Positions 28,828 to 38,395 are shown, counted from the stretch's first letter. The stretch: 64,000 nt of DNA from Desulfuribacillus alkaliarsenatis (GCF_001730225.1 NZ_MIJE01000003.1:39119-103118), one strand, 5' to 3'. A program made the numbers and translations. Notes: generated from the sequence alone by a model not told the origin.

Positions 28828-30765
28828 ATGGATAACAAACACATAATAATGGGGACTGCAGGGCACATAGACCATGGAAAAACAACATTGATTCGTGCCC
28901 TTACAGGCAAGGAAACAGACTATATTAAGGAGGAGAAGGAGCGGGGGATTTCCATTGATATTGGATTTGCTCCATTCACCTTAAATGATGGTCGAACGAT
29001 TGGTGTTATTGATGTTCCTGGTCACGAGAAGTTTATCAAAAATATGCTTGCGGGAATTGGTGGCATAGATTTTGTACTACTCATAATTGATGTTAACGAA
29101 GGAATTATGCCGCAGACTACGGAGCATTTCCATATCCTGAATCTCTTGGGGATTAAGAAGGGTATCATAGTGTTGACCAAAGCTGATTTAGCAGAAGATG
29201 AGTGGGTTGATTTTGTAAAAGAAGAGGTTCGTGAACAGTTCGCGACCACAGCCTTCAAGGATGCGCCGATTGTAGCGGTTTCTGCTACAACTGGACAAGG
29301 TATAGATGAATTAAAGCAAGAAATCGCTAAATTAGCAGATACGATAAAAACTAAAGAAACAATTGCAGCCTTTCGCATGCCTATTGATAGAATCTTCTCC
29401 ATCTCTGGCTTTGGAACGGTAGTAACAGGTACTGCTATTTCTGGTATGGTGAACATTGGAGATAAAATAGAACTGCTACCAGATGGTCAGGAAGGAAGAA
29501 TTCGTGGTGTCCAGCACCATAGTAGTAAGGTTGAAACAGGCTATGCTGGTCAACGCCTAGCATTAAATATCTCTGGCTTAGAGTCTGCTGAGATTGAGCG
29601 TGGCATGGTTGTGGCAGAGCCTAGCATTTTTCAGCCGACTAATAGGATCGATGTAAGAATTCAGATGATAGACCCGTCGCCACGGGAGCTGGCAAATCGC
29701 TCGCGGGTAAGGATATATACTGGCAGCAGTGAGGTTTTTGGACGAGTGGTGCTACTAGAATCGGACACGCTCAATTCAGGGCAGGCTGGATTGGCCCAGC
29801 TTAAGCTTGAGTCACCAATTGTAGTAGAGCCGAAGGATCGACTAATTATACGCTTTTACTCACCTATGGAAACCATAGCGGGGGGCGTTGTAATAGAGCC
29901 ACATCCTGCTAAGTTCTACAAGCGATTCCACGAACAAACGCTAAAAGAATTACGCATGAAGGAAAAGGGTGGTCTAGCTGAACGCATACTAGAAAACCTT
30001 AAAAACATTGGTGTAGCCAATCTAAAAACATTGACCACTGATGTCAAGGCATCAAGCCCTGATATCGTAGAGAAAGAACTAAAGGGGCTTATAAGTAGTA
30101 AACAGGTGCATTTTGTCGAAGCGTTAGCGATGTATATCTTGCGTGCTGAATATCAATACATTTTAAAAACTACGATTAGCTTAATAGAGGCCTATTACAA
30201 GCAGCATAAATTCACTCGCTTCGCACCGAAGGGTCAGCTTCATAGTGAAATCGTAGCCGCTACGAAAAAAACAGCATATAAACCGAAGGTATTAGAAGCG
30301 ATTTGGAACGAACAGGAATTCCAGGAAAGTATAGAATCAGTTGGAGATTCACTTGCATTAAGGGGTTATCAGGTGCAATTAACCGCCGAAGATGAGCAGC
30401 TACTGCAGCAGTTAACTAAGATTTACTCAGATGCTGGAATATCGGTTCCAAGTAATAAAGAAGTCCTTGAACGTATACCTGCCTTAAAGTCGGAGCAAAG
30501 GCTACTGGATTTGTTGATGTATCTAGTGGAGCAGGATACTTTAGTGTTTGTAGCTGACGGGATGTTCTATCATCGTCAGACAATTGAACATTTAGTTGAG
30601 GTTCTGCAAGCACTGTCGGCTAAAAAAGAGAAATTCACAGTCAGTGATTTCCGTGACGAAATAGATTCGTCAAGAAAATATACCGTTGCCTTACTTGAGT
30701 ACTTTGATCGTGAGAAAATTACACGCAGAGTTGGCGACGAGCGAGTATTACTAAAGAAAAGTTAA
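28828..30765 (+). CDS. selB: Selenocysteine-specific elongation factor SelB
   Basis: GTPase that brings Sec-tRNA to in-frame UGA codons marked by a SECIS element. The 645 residues show G1 GHIDHGKT, G2 in KERGISIDIGF, G3 DVPGHEKF and G4 TKAD, then EF-Tu-like beta-barrel domains (about 175-345) and C-terminal winged-helix domains that bind SECIS RNA. This means the organism makes selenoproteins. The partners selA, selD and tRNA-Sec are not in this window, which is less common because they are often adjacent. Confidence 0.95.
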   Translation: MDNKHIIMGTAGHIDHGKTTLIRALTGKETDYIKEEKERGISIDIGFAPFTLNDGRTIGVIDVPGHEKFIKNMLAGIGGIDFVLLIIDVNEGIMPQTTEHFHILNLLGIKKGIIVLTKADLAEDEWVDFVKEEVREQFATTAFKDAPIVAVSATTGQGIDELKQEIAKLADTIKTKETIAAFRMPIDRIFSISGFGTVVTGTAISGMVNIGDKIELLPDGQEGRIRGVQHHSSKVETGYAGQRLALNISGLESAEIERGMVVAEPSIFQPTNRIDVRIQMIDPSPRELANRSRVRIYTGSSEVFGRVVLLESDTLNSGQAGLAQLKLESPIVVEPKDRLIIRFYSPMETIAGGVVIEPHPAKFYKRFHEQTLKELRMKEKGGLAERILENLKNIGVANLKTLTTDVKASSPDIVEKELKGLISSKQVHFVEALAMYILRAEYQYILKTTISLIEAYYKQHKFTRFAPKGQLHSEIVAATKKTAYKPKVLEAIWNEQEFQESIESVGDSLALRGYQVQLTAEDEQLLQQLTKIYSDAGISVPSNKEVLERIPALKSEQRLLDLLMYLVEQDTLVFVADGMFYHRQTIEHLVEVLQALSAKKEKFTVSDFRDEIDSSRKYTVALLEYFDREKITRRVGDERVLLKKS

Positions 30766-30844
30766 AGTTATTTGCTGTATTTATAAAATGTCACAAGTTC
30801 TTAACCAGGCTGTAATACTGTTGCAATATATAGGCATTATAATG

Positions 30845-30876
30845 AGGGTGTCAAAAGAATTTTGACCCCCTTTTTA
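30845..30876 (+). terminator. Rho-independent terminator after selB
   Basis: AGGGTGTCAAAA (30845-30856) pairs with TTTTGACCCCCT (30860-30871), one mismatch, followed by TTTT. Confidence 0.85.
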
Positions 30877-30892
30877 TATATACTTAATTCTT

Positions 30893-30922
30893 GGCGTGTA
30901 TCGTAAACACGTCTATTTTTTT
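30893..30922 (+). terminator. Second, weaker terminator-like hairpin
   Basis: GGCGTGT (30893-30899) pairs with ACACGTC (30907-30913), then TATTTTTTT. It lies 17 bp after the first terminator and may back it up. Confidence 0.45.
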
Positions 30923-31030
30923 GTGTATTTTTAGAACATACTAGAATTTATTAAATTTTAGCAAATTTTCATATCTATTGGATTTTATGGGGAGGTTCGA
31001 TATATAATAGAGTGACAGGCGGTGATGTTT

Positions 31031-31885
31031 ATGAATTTACTTGTAGTTACGGGAATGTCAGGGGCAGGGAAAACTGTTGCCGTTCAAGCTCTAGAGGATA
31101 TAGGATACTTCTGTATAGATAATATTCCACCAGTGCTGATTCCGAAATTTGCAGAGCTCGTTGAACAGTCGGAGGGAAAGCTGAAGAAGGTTGCCTTCGT
31201 CATTGATTTGCGGAGCCGTGAGTTTTTCCCAAGCTTAATTGCTGCCTTGCGCGATTTAACTTTAGAAGGGAAAATGACGCCACAGGTGTTATTCTTAGAT
31301 GCTGCAGATGAAGTACTAGTAAAACGTTACAAAGAAACACGACGCAGACACCCCCTTGCACCAGAAGGACAGCTTTTGGAAGGGATTAAAGAAGAGCGTA
31401 AGCGACTAAGTGAGATTAAAGGTATTGCAAACTTTATTGTCGACACAACGCAACTGAAGCCACAACAGCTTAAAGAAAAGCTCGCTGGTTTCTTTTCAGA
31501 TAATGAGAAGCAGGATATGCAGATATCGATTGTTTCCTTTGGTTTTAAACATGGTGTACCAATTGACGCTGACCTCGTTTTTGATGTGCGTTTTTTGCCA
31601 AATCCACACTATGTAGATGAGCTTCGTCCATACACTGGTCAGAATCAGGATGTATACAACTATGTAATGCAGTGGCCACAAACACAGGTGTTTTTGGAGA
31701 AACTGACTAATCTATTAGAATTTTTATTACCACAATATAAAAAAGAGGGTAAGGCTACACTGATGATTGCTATTGGCTGTACAGGCGGTAGACATCGTTC
31801 CGTTGCAACCACTGAATATCTCGCTAATTATCTTAGGGACAAAAACTATCCAGTGCAGATTACCCATCGGGATGGGAATTTATAA
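31031..31885 (+). CDS. rapZ: RNase adaptor / nucleotide-binding protein RapZ (YvcJ)
   Basis: P-loop protein of 284 residues. Walker A is GMSGAGKT (8-15); the conserved YFCIDNIPP and the C-terminal GCTGGRHRSV (UDP-GlcNAc-binding region in RapZ) are visible. In Bacillus the orthologue YvcJ hydrolyses GTP and affects competence. The ATG at 31031 gives the usual MNLLVVTGMSG start, with AGGCGG upstream; GTG and ATG codons just before lie on that site. It heads the conserved rapZ-yvcK-whiA trio and overlaps yvcK by one base. Confidence 0.94.
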   Translation: MNLLVVTGMSGAGKTVAVQALEDIGYFCIDNIPPVLIPKFAELVEQSEGKLKKVAFVIDLRSREFFPSLIAALRDLTLEGKMTPQVLFLDAADEVLVKRYKETRRRHPLAPEGQLLEGIKEERKRLSEIKGIANFIVDTTQLKPQQLKEKLAGFFSDNEKQDMQISIVSFGFKHGVPIDADLVFDVRFLPNPHYVDELRPYTGQNQDVYNYVMQWPQTQVFLEKLTNLLEFLLPQYKKEGKATLMIAIGCTGGRHRSVATTEYLANYLRDKNYPVQITHRDGNL

Positions 31886-33141
31886 TGCCTTACGGTAGAA
31901 CAAAAAAACTGCGGGCGAAACAGCGTACATTCGGAATTCTTTTAGGGATTTGCGGATTGGTTTTAGCTGTCTTAAGTACCGCAATTTTGTTTGAAAACTT
32001 AATACTCTCAGAGGAACCATTATGGCTGACAACGGCGGTTGCAGCTATGATTTGTGTTATAGGGATTATTTTAGCTGTATTTGGATTCCTACACTACTAC
32101 TATGATATACGCTTGCAATTTGCTCAGCGGCCACAGCATACTCCCAGTAAAGTAGTAGCTATTGGTGGTGGTACGGGCCTTTCAATGCTTTTGCGCGGAC
32201 TAAAGGAGTACGACTTAGACTTAACGGCAATCGTTACAGTAGCTGATGATGGCGGTAGCTCAGGGCGTTTGCGTGACGAATTAGAGATGCTACCACCAGG
32301 TGATATTCGTAATGTCTTAGTATCATTGGCTGATACAGAGCCTTTATTAGAAAAGCTCCTACAGCATCGCTTTAATCGTGGTAAGAACCTATCTGGTCAT
32401 AGTATTGGAAATCTACTCTTAGCAGCCCTGCAGGAAATTACGGGGGATTTTAAATCGGCAATTCGCGAGATGAGCCGAGTATTAGCAGTGAGGGGGCAGG
32501 TAATACCAGTTGCCGAAGAGCCTGTTCAGTTAGTTGCCAAGATGAAGGATGGCCGTATCATCCAAGGAGAATCTTCAATTCCCAAGGCCAACGGTGTAAT
32601 CCAGAAGGTGTTTATAAAGCCTCAAGAAATAGAGGCGACACCAGAGGCTATTAAGGCTATACAAAGTGCAGATATGATAATTGTAGGTCCAGGAAGTCTA
32701 TACACGAGTGTATTGCCAGCCTTACTCGTTAATGGGATTGCAGCAGAAGTCAGTGCAGCGTCGGCACCTAAGGTTTTTATATGTAATGTGATGACGCAGC
32801 CTGGGGAGACAGATAGATATTCTGCCTATGACCATGTGAAGTCCATCTATAACCATGTCGGACATGGTTTGTTTGATACAATTATATGTCATGAAGGTAA
32901 GGTTCCTGAAACAATAACGAAGAAGTACGATGCCCAGGGAGCAGAGCCAGTTGAACTTCAGATAGAAAAGTTAAAACGACTTGGCCTTGAAGTAATAGCA
33001 GAGGATTTAAGTATTAGTCACACCTATTTCAGGCATGATTCGAAAAAAGTAAGTAGATTAATCCTGAAGCTATTGGCTAACAGAAGTGAACAAATTCAAG
33101 GGGAAGTAGTTATCCAGACTTCAAGTACTGAGCATAGTTAG
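31885..33141 (+). CDS. yvcK: Gluconeogenesis factor YvcK (CofD-like) with membrane extension
   Basis: UDP-sugar-binding protein needed for growth on gluconeogenic substrates and for wall homeostasis in B. subtilis. The core (from about 95) has AIGGGTGLSMLLRGL, VADDGGSSGRLR and PPGDIRNVLVSLA. This copy has 418 residues, about 100 more than the B. subtilis protein. The extra N-terminus carries two hydrophobic helices (about 14-34 and 50-72), so the protein is probably membrane-bound. The ATG shares a base with the rapZ stop. Confidence 0.93.
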   Translation: MPYGRTKKLRAKQRTFGILLGICGLVLAVLSTAILFENLILSEEPLWLTTAVAAMICVIGIILAVFGFLHYYYDIRLQFAQRPQHTPSKVVAIGGGTGLSMLLRGLKEYDLDLTAIVTVADDGGSSGRLRDELEMLPPGDIRNVLVSLADTEPLLEKLLQHRFNRGKNLSGHSIGNLLLAALQEITGDFKSAIREMSRVLAVRGQVIPVAEEPVQLVAKMKDGRIIQGESSIPKANGVIQKVFIKPQEIEATPEAIKAIQSADMIIVGPGSLYTSVLPALLVNGIAAEVSAASAPKVFICNVMTQPGETDRYSAYDHVKSIYNHVGHGLFDTIICHEGKVPETITKKYDAQGAEPVELQIEKLKRLGLEVIAEDLSISHTYFRHDSKKVSRLILKLLANRSEQIQGEVVIQTSSTEHS

Positions 33142-33161
33142 AGAAAGTGGTGTGAAATGAA

Positions 33162-34103
33162 ATGTCATTTGCTGCACATACGAAAAAAGAATTAACATTC
33201 ATAAAAGCAAGCGATTGCTGTAAAAAATCGGAATTATCTGCCCTAGTTCGAATGAACGGTAGTATCGGTCTTGGCCAGAAACGCATGTATGTAGATGTAA
33301 AGACGGAGAATGCAGCCATTGCTAGGCGTATATATTCTCTCTGTAAAGAGCTGTTTGAGATAACACCTGAGCTACTAGTGCGAAAAAAAATGCGCTTAAA
33401 GAAAAATAACACATATATCGTACGAATTACCGAAAACGCTAGAAATATTTTACAAGAATTATATATTGTAGATGAGTCTATGCAGCCAGTAGAAAAGATC
33501 CATTCTACATTAGTAAAGAAAAAATGCTGTAAGAAGGCATACCTACGAGGGGCTTTTTTAGCTGGTGGATCAGTTAATAATCCAGAACGAGCGTCATATC
33601 ATCTAGAAATAGCATCGGGATACCAGGGGCATTGCACTGAGCTGTCCGAGCTGGCCAACTCATTTGGACTCAATGCTAAATGCATTGAACGCAAAAAAGG
33701 CTTTGTCCTCTATATTAAGGAAAGCGAACTAATATCTGCATTTATGAGTATCGTCGGTGCCCATCAATCCTTACTTCGCTTTGAAGACATACGAATTATT
33801 AAAGATATGCGCAATTCTGTAAACAGACTGGTTAATTGTGAAACTGCAAATTTAAATAAAACGATTAATGCAGCTATGAAGCAAATAGAGAATATTAAGC
33901 TTATAGATTCAGTTCTTGGCCTAGAGGAATTGCCAGATAAGCTCCGGGAAATTGCCGAGCTACGCTTACAGCATCCTGATATTAATTTAACGGAATTAGG
34001 AGACATGCTTAGTCATAAGGTAAGTAAGTCTGGGGTTAATCATCGCTTGCGAAAGCTTAATGAGATAGCAGACAAGTTAAAAGCGGGTAAGCTTAAGGAG
34101 TAA
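33162..34103 (+). CDS. whiA: DNA-binding protein WhiA
   Basis: Conserved Gram-positive regulator linked to cell division and chromosome segregation. The 313 residues have an N-terminal LAGLIDADG-like fold ([18 protein letters not shown]) and a C-terminal HTH ([21 protein letters not shown]). The ribosome site is weak, but the start [11 protein letters not shown] is typical. Third gene of rapZ-yvcK-whiA. It faces a tRNA gene on the other strand. Confidence 0.95.
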   Translation: MSFAAHTKKELTFIKASDCCKKSELSALVRMNGSIGLGQKRMYVDVKTENAAIARRIYSLCKELFEITPELLVRKKMRLKKNNTYIVRITENARNILQELYIVDESMQPVEKIHSTLVKKKCCKKAYLRGAFLAGGSVNNPERASYHLEIASGYQGHCTELSELANSFGLNAKCIERKKGFVLYIKESELISAFMSIVGAHQSLLRFEDIRIIKDMRNSVNRLVNCETANLNKTINAAMKQIENIKLIDSVLGLEELPDKLREIAELRLQHPDINLTELGDMLSHKVSKSGVNHRLRKLNEIADKLKAGKLKE

Positions 34104-34161
34104 AAAGCTAGAATAAGTAGAAGTAAGAAAAGGTAAGAAAGCTGGAAGAGTAGGTGTTTAA

Positions 34162-34237
34162 TGGTGCGCCCAGAGGGACTTGAACCCCCGCACCTGGCTC
34201 CGGAGGCCAGTGCTCTATCCAACTGAGCTATGGGCGC
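34162..34237 (-). tRNA. tRNA-Arg (anticodon CCG)
   Basis: The reverse strand folds as a full cloverleaf of 76 nt. The acceptor stem is GCGCCCA with TGGGCGC, and CCA is encoded (34162-34164). The D arm is in AGCTCAGTTGGATAGAGC, the anticodon stem CTGGC/GCCAG holds the loop CTCCGGA, and the T arm contains GGTTCAAGTCC. The anticodon CCG reads the arginine codon CGG. Confidence 0.96.
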
Positions 34238-34261
34238 TAGTGAAAAGAACGTGCACATTTC

Positions 34262-34290
34262 ATTATATAATATTCAATAGATTATAGCAA
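34262..34290 (-). promoter_or_regulatory. tRNA-Arg promoter (minus strand)
   Basis: On the reverse strand, TTGCTA (34285-34290) and TATAAT (34262-34267) are spaced by 17 bp, with the tRNA 5' end about 25 bases downstream. Confidence 0.65.
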
Positions 34291-34303
34291 GGAGGTCTAG
34301 AGC

Positions 34304-35020
34304 TTGGAGGGTCAGGAAGTTAGTTATTTTATTGCATTTATTTTCGGTTTTGCAGCGATTACATCTCCTTGTATTTTGCCGTTAATACCAGGTTTCTTAT
34401 CATTTATAACTGGTGCTACAATTAAAGAAATTCAAGTAGCTGGAGCATCAAAAAATCCTTTTAAACAGAAGGCGTTTTTGTATTCTATTAGCTTCGTTCT
34501 AGGTTTTTCCCTAGTATTTATTGTTATGGGATATACTGCAGGGGCAATAGGACAATTTCTGATGAGATATATGCCATATCTAACGACAATCGCTGCATTA
34601 TTCATATTTTTATTTGGAGTACATATGGCAGGGCTGTTCCGTTTTACGAAGCTAATGGGAACTAAGCGATTAGATATGGGTATGGTTAAGGGTGGCAGTT
34701 TTGTTGGCGCATTTCTATTAGGTGTTGCTTTCTCGATTGGCTGGACACCGTGTGTAGGTCCTATTCTAGCTGCTATCCTGATGATGGCTGCGAACGCTGA
34801 AACAGCTAGTGGAGGAGCGATGCTGCTTGCCGTATACTCCTTGGGTATGGGTATCCCGTTTATATTAATGGCACTTTTTATTAACGCATTTCAAAAGCAG
34901 TTGATGAAAATTGGTAGATACTTACCTTATATAGAAAAGGCCAGTGGTTATTTATTGATGCTAGTTGCTATTGCATTGTATTTCGGCTGGTTAGAGAGAT
35001 TGACATTACTGCTTCTATAG
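34304..35020 (+). CDS. ccdA: Cytochrome c biogenesis protein CcdA
   Basis: Membrane thiol-disulfide transporter that carries electrons outward for cytochrome c maturation or other extracytoplasmic reductions. The 238 residues form six helices with the two key cysteines in ITSPCILPLIPG and GWTPCVGPIL. The start is TTG at 34304, seven bases after AAGGAGGT. No other cytochrome c maturation gene is next to it. It stands where the central glycolytic regulator cggR lies before gap in B. subtilis. Confidence 0.92.
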   Translation: MEGQEVSYFIAFIFGFAAITSPCILPLIPGFLSFITGATIKEIQVAGASKNPFKQKAFLYSISFVLGFSLVFIVMGYTAGAIGQFLMRYMPYLTTIAALFIFLFGVHMAGLFRFTKLMGTKRLDMGMVKGGSFVGAFLLGVAFSIGWTPCVGPILAAILMMAANAETASGGAMLLAVYSLGMGIPFILMALFINAFQKQLMKIGRYLPYIEKASGYLLMLVAIALYFGWLERLTLLLL

Positions 35021-35079
35021 AAACGAAACCACATAGGAAAACCATATAGGTTCATTTTTTCAAGGCTAGGAATAGGAAT

Positions 35080-35149
35080 CCCAAGCGTGCGAATGCTAAC
35101 ATTAATATTTATATTTTCTTTCTTATAGATATTAAAAATAGCGCTTGGG
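35080..35149 (+). promoter_or_regulatory. Nested inverted repeat in the gap leader
   Basis: CCCAAGCG (35080-35087) pairs with CGCTTGGG (35142-35149), and TTAATAT (35102-35108) pairs with ATATTAA (35129-35135) inside. The outer right arm covers the GGGGGA ribosome site of gap, so folding would hide it. Confidence 0.4.
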
Positions 35150-35158
35150 GGACTTATC

Positions 35159-36178
35159 ATGAAAAAGCTTAGGGTGGCCATCAATGGCTTTGGTAGAATT
35201 GGCAGACTTGTGACAAGGATTATTGCTGCGAAAAAGTCTGATGTTATTGAACTTGTAGCTATTAATGATTTAACAGACGTTAGAACACTTGCACATTTGC
35301 TAACCTATGATTCCCTTCATGGAACATACGTGGGAAATATCAGTGCTTCTGCTGATAAACACACAATCACAATTGACAATCAACATATTCAAATCTTAAA
35401 TGAACCAGACCCCGAAAAGCTTCCCTGGAAAAAGTTAGACATTGATTTAGTCGTTGAGGCGACTGGTAGGTTTAAAACTAGAGACCAAATTCAGAAGCAG
35501 CTTCACGCAGGAGCTAAAAAAGTAGTTGTCAGTGCTCCGACGGAAGGTGAAGATTTAATGCTAGTAATGGGGGTCAACGAGCAAAAATATGACCCTAGCA
35601 CCCATCACTTTATTTCAGCATCATCATGTACGACTACCTGCTTAGCACCTGTTGTGAAGGTGCTGCATGAGCAGCTAGGGGTTGCTCGTGGACTAATGAC
35701 AACAATTCATTCCTATACAAACGACCAGGTTTTACTCGATCTCGCCCATGATGATTTGCGACGGGCCCGTGCCGCAGCAATGTCGATGATTCCAACTAGC
35801 ACTGGAGCGGCCAAGGCTGTTGGCAAAGTAATCCCAGAGCTAGCAGGGAAGCTTAATGGTATGGCGATGCGTGTACCAACACCTAATGTATCATGTGTGG
35901 ATATTGTACTAGAGGTTGAACGGGAAACATCTAAAACTAAAATCAACCAAATACTTCAAGAGGCAGCAAGACAAATGGATGATGTGATAGATGTATCTAA
36001 GCTACCATTAGTATCGATTGATTACAATGGTAGTCGATTTGCAGCTATTGTGGATGCAGAGTCAACGATGGTACTCGATAAGAATTTAATAAAGCTAATT
36101 TTATGGTACGATAACGAGTGGGGATACTCTTATCGTATGGTAGAATTAATATCCTATATTGCGAAACATCGCATCTAA
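35159..36178 (+). CDS. gap: Glyceraldehyde-3-phosphate dehydrogenase, type I
   Basis: Oxidises glyceraldehyde-3-phosphate with phosphate and NAD. The 339 residues have the Rossmann start VAINGFGRIGRL, the acidic ND at the end of beta-2 (NAD preference), and the catalytic His in MTTIHSYTNDQ. The active-site loop reads SASSCTTTCLAP where nearly all family members have SNASCTTNC, so the usual Asn three residues after the catalytic Cys is Thr. It begins the gap-pgk-tpiA-gpmI-eno operon. No cggR gene precedes it. Confidence 0.93.
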   Translation: MKKLRVAINGFGRIGRLVTRIIAAKKSDVIELVAINDLTDVRTLAHLLTYDSLHGTYVGNISASADKHTITIDNQHIQILNEPDPEKLPWKKLDIDLVVEATGRFKTRDQIQKQLHAGAKKVVVSAPTEGEDLMLVMGVNEQKYDPSTHHFISASSCTTTCLAPVVKVLHEQLGVARGLMTTIHSYTNDQVLLDLAHDDLRRARAAAMSMIPTSTGAAKAVGKVIPELAGKLNGMAMRVPTPNVSCVDIVLEVERETSKTKINQILQEAARQMDDVIDVSKLPLVSIDYNGSRFAAIVDAESTMVLDKNLIKLILWYDNEWGYSYRMVELISYIAKHRI

Positions 36179-36225
36179 GATTACAATGTAAGATGACACT
36201 TTTTATAATTAATGGAGGATGAGGA

Positions 36226-37452
36226 ATGGCTTGTAGTAGGTTATCAATTAAGGATATTTCTTTAGAAGGTAAACGTATTTTTTGTCGTGTTGATTTTAAT
36301 GTACCAATTTCTGCGGAGGGTAAGGTAACAGACGACACGCGGATTGTTAAAGCCTTACCGACGCTTCAATATATGATTGCTAAAGGTGCAAAAATTGTAC
36401 TAGCAAGCCATTTTGGCCGTCCTAAGGGCGAGCGAAACGAGAAATACAGTTTAACACCTGTAGTAAAAAGGCTGTCAAAGCTATTACATACTGATGTTAA
36501 GATGGCTCCAGATTGCATCGGAGCAGAGGTAGAGGAATTAAAGAGCAGGATGCAACCAGGGGACGTTATTTTACTAGAAAACGTGCGCTTCCATCCCGGT
36601 GAAGAAAAAAATGATGAGAAACTAGCGCAGGAATTCGCTAAGAATATTGATGTCTTTGTCAATGACGCATTCGGCACAGCTCATCGTAGCCATGCATCGA
36701 CAGCAGGTGTAGCAAAATTTGTACCAGTTGCCGTGGCAGGGTTCTTACTAATGACGGAAGTGAAAATGCTTGGGGAAGCATTACAGAATCCAAAGCGGCC
36801 GTTTACTGCTATCATAGGAGGCGCTAAGGTAAGTGATAAAATCCTTGTCATTGAAAGCCTTCTTGACCGCGTAGACAAGCTAATCATCGGTGGTGGTATG
36901 GCTAATACGTTCTTAAAGGCCCAAGGGTACGAAATTGGTAAATCTTTAGTAGAAGATGACCGAGTTCCTATTGCTAAAGATTTAATCGCTAAAGCAAAAG
37001 AGAAGAATGTGGAATTATTGCTACCGATTGATGTTCGAGTTGCCAAAGAGTTTTCTTATACACCAGAATATAAAAATGCCTTAGTTGAAGACATTCCAGA
37101 AACGTGGACAGCTTTAGATATTGGCCGCAGAACAATTGATTTATATTCAGAGGCCATTCGTTCATCTGCTACAATAGTTTGGAACGGGCCAATGGGTGTG
37201 TTTGAAATCAAGGAGTTTTCCGTAGGGACATTCAGTATTGCCCATATATTAGCGAAGCATGATGCATTTACGATTGTTGGTGGCGGAGATTCAGTAGCAG
37301 CAGTTGAGCAGGCGGGTCTTACAGATAAAATGGATCACATATCAACTGGTGGCGGCGCTTCTCTGAAAATGCTAGAGGGCAAGAAGCTGCCAGGTGTGGA
37401 AGTGCTAAACGTTAAACATGAGCAACCAACATCGACAGACTTTTGCAAATAA
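36226..37452 (+). CDS. pgk: Phosphoglycerate kinase
   Basis: Makes ATP from 1,3-bisphosphoglycerate. The 408 residues include the N-terminal signature RVDFNVPIS, the substrate loop LASHFGRPKGE, GGAKVSDKI and the C-terminal nucleotide loop TIVGGGDSVAAVEQAG. GGAGG stands seven bases before the ATG. It is followed by an AT-rich gap with short tandem repeats. Confidence 0.97.
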   Translation: MACSRLSIKDISLEGKRIFCRVDFNVPISAEGKVTDDTRIVKALPTLQYMIAKGAKIVLASHFGRPKGERNEKYSLTPVVKRLSKLLHTDVKMAPDCIGAEVEELKSRMQPGDVILLENVRFHPGEEKNDEKLAQEFAKNIDVFVNDAFGTAHRSHASTAGVAKFVPVAVAGFLLMTEVKMLGEALQNPKRPFTAIIGGAKVSDKILVIESLLDRVDKLIIGGGMANTFLKAQGYEIGKSLVEDDRVPIAKDLIAKAKEKNVELLLPIDVRVAKEFSYTPEYKNALVEDIPETWTALDIGRRTIDLYSEAIRSSATIVWNGPMGVFEIKEFSVGTFSIAHILAKHDAFTIVGGGDSVAAVEQAGLTDKMDHISTGGGASLKMLEGKKLPGVEVLNVKHEQPTSTDFCK

Positions 37453-37461
37453 AATTAATAG

Positions 37462-37540
37462 AAGATAATTCTTTGAAAGATAATTTTTCAAAAGATATTC
37501 TTCAAAAGATAATTCTTTAAAAGATAATTAATAAAAGATT
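37462..37540. repeat. Short tandem repeats between pgk and tpiA
   Basis: About five degenerate copies of a 14-17 bp unit like AAGATAATTCTTTAA lie in the intercistronic gap. Neighbouring units can pair (TTTGAA with TTCAAA). This looks like slippage-driven growth of a spacer. Confidence 0.55.
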
Positions 37541-37556
37541 GGGAGGGGTCTACATC

Positions 37557-38300
37557 ATGAAAAAACCAATCATTGCAGCAAATTGGAAAATGAACAAGAC
37601 CGTATCAGAGACGGAAGAGTTTATTAAAAAACTAAGTGCTAAGGATATACCAGAGCATATTGAAGCCGTAGTTTGTCCGCCGTTCATTGGCTTAAAGGAT
37701 GCGGTAAAACTTAAGCAGGGTACAGCTATAAAAGTTGGAGCACAGAACATGCACTTTGAAGAGCACGGAGCATACACTGGAGAAGTCAGTCCTGTTATGC
37801 TTAGTGATTTACAGGTGGATTACGTGATTCTTGGCCATTCTGAACGACGCCAGCTGTTTGGGGAAACGGATGAAGTCATCAATAAGAAAGTCCATGCAGC
37901 TTTCAAATATGGCTTATATCCTATCCTGTGTGTAGGCGAGACCTTAGAGCAAATGGAAGCTGGAGACACTGAAGTGTTAATTCAGAAGCAGCTTGAGCTT
38001 GGCTTAGCATGGCTGTCGGCTAATCAGGTGGCAGATATGGTTATTGCCTATGAACCTGTATGGGCTATAGGTACTGGCAAATCGTCTAATCCTGAGCTTG
38101 CTAATCAAACTATCAAACAAATACGCAAATATATTCAGGACATCTATGATACAAGCACTGCAAAGTCGGTACGTATCCAGTATGGCGGCAGTGTAAAACC
38201 TGAGAATATCAAGGATTATTTAAAACAATCAGACATCGATGGTGCCCTAGTTGGAGGAGCCAGTCTACAAGTGGAATCATTTTATAAGCTTTTAGTGTAA
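37557..38300 (+). CDS. tpiA: Triosephosphate isomerase
   Basis: Interconverts dihydroxyacetone phosphate and glyceraldehyde-3-phosphate. The 247 residues show the family residues NWKMNKT, GHSERRQLFGE (electrophilic His) and AYEPVWAIGTGK (catalytic Glu). I use the ATG at 37557, which follows GGGAGGGG; an upstream ATG at 37539 would add a non-homologous peptide. Confidence 0.97.
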   Translation: MKKPIIAANWKMNKTVSETEEFIKKLSAKDIPEHIEAVVCPPFIGLKDAVKLKQGTAIKVGAQNMHFEEHGAYTGEVSPVMLSDLQVDYVILGHSERRQLFGETDEVINKKVHAAFKYGLYPILCVGETLEQMEAGDTEVLIQKQLELGLAWLSANQVADMVIAYEPVWAIGTGKSSNPELANQTIKQIRKYIQDIYDTSTAKSVRIQYGGSVKPENIKDYLKQSDIDGALVGGASLQVESFYKLLV

Positions 38301-38395
38301 GCTAGTGCAATAGAGTTATAGGTGAGATTATAGCCAATAAATAATTAAGGTGCTTATTATAGTAATGCAGTTTGGATAAAGGGGGATGTTGGATA

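Noticed and set aside
37462..37540. Origin-like or protein-binding iterons between pgk and tpiA
   Set aside because: Units vary in length and sequence and lie inside an operon gap; slippage explains them better.
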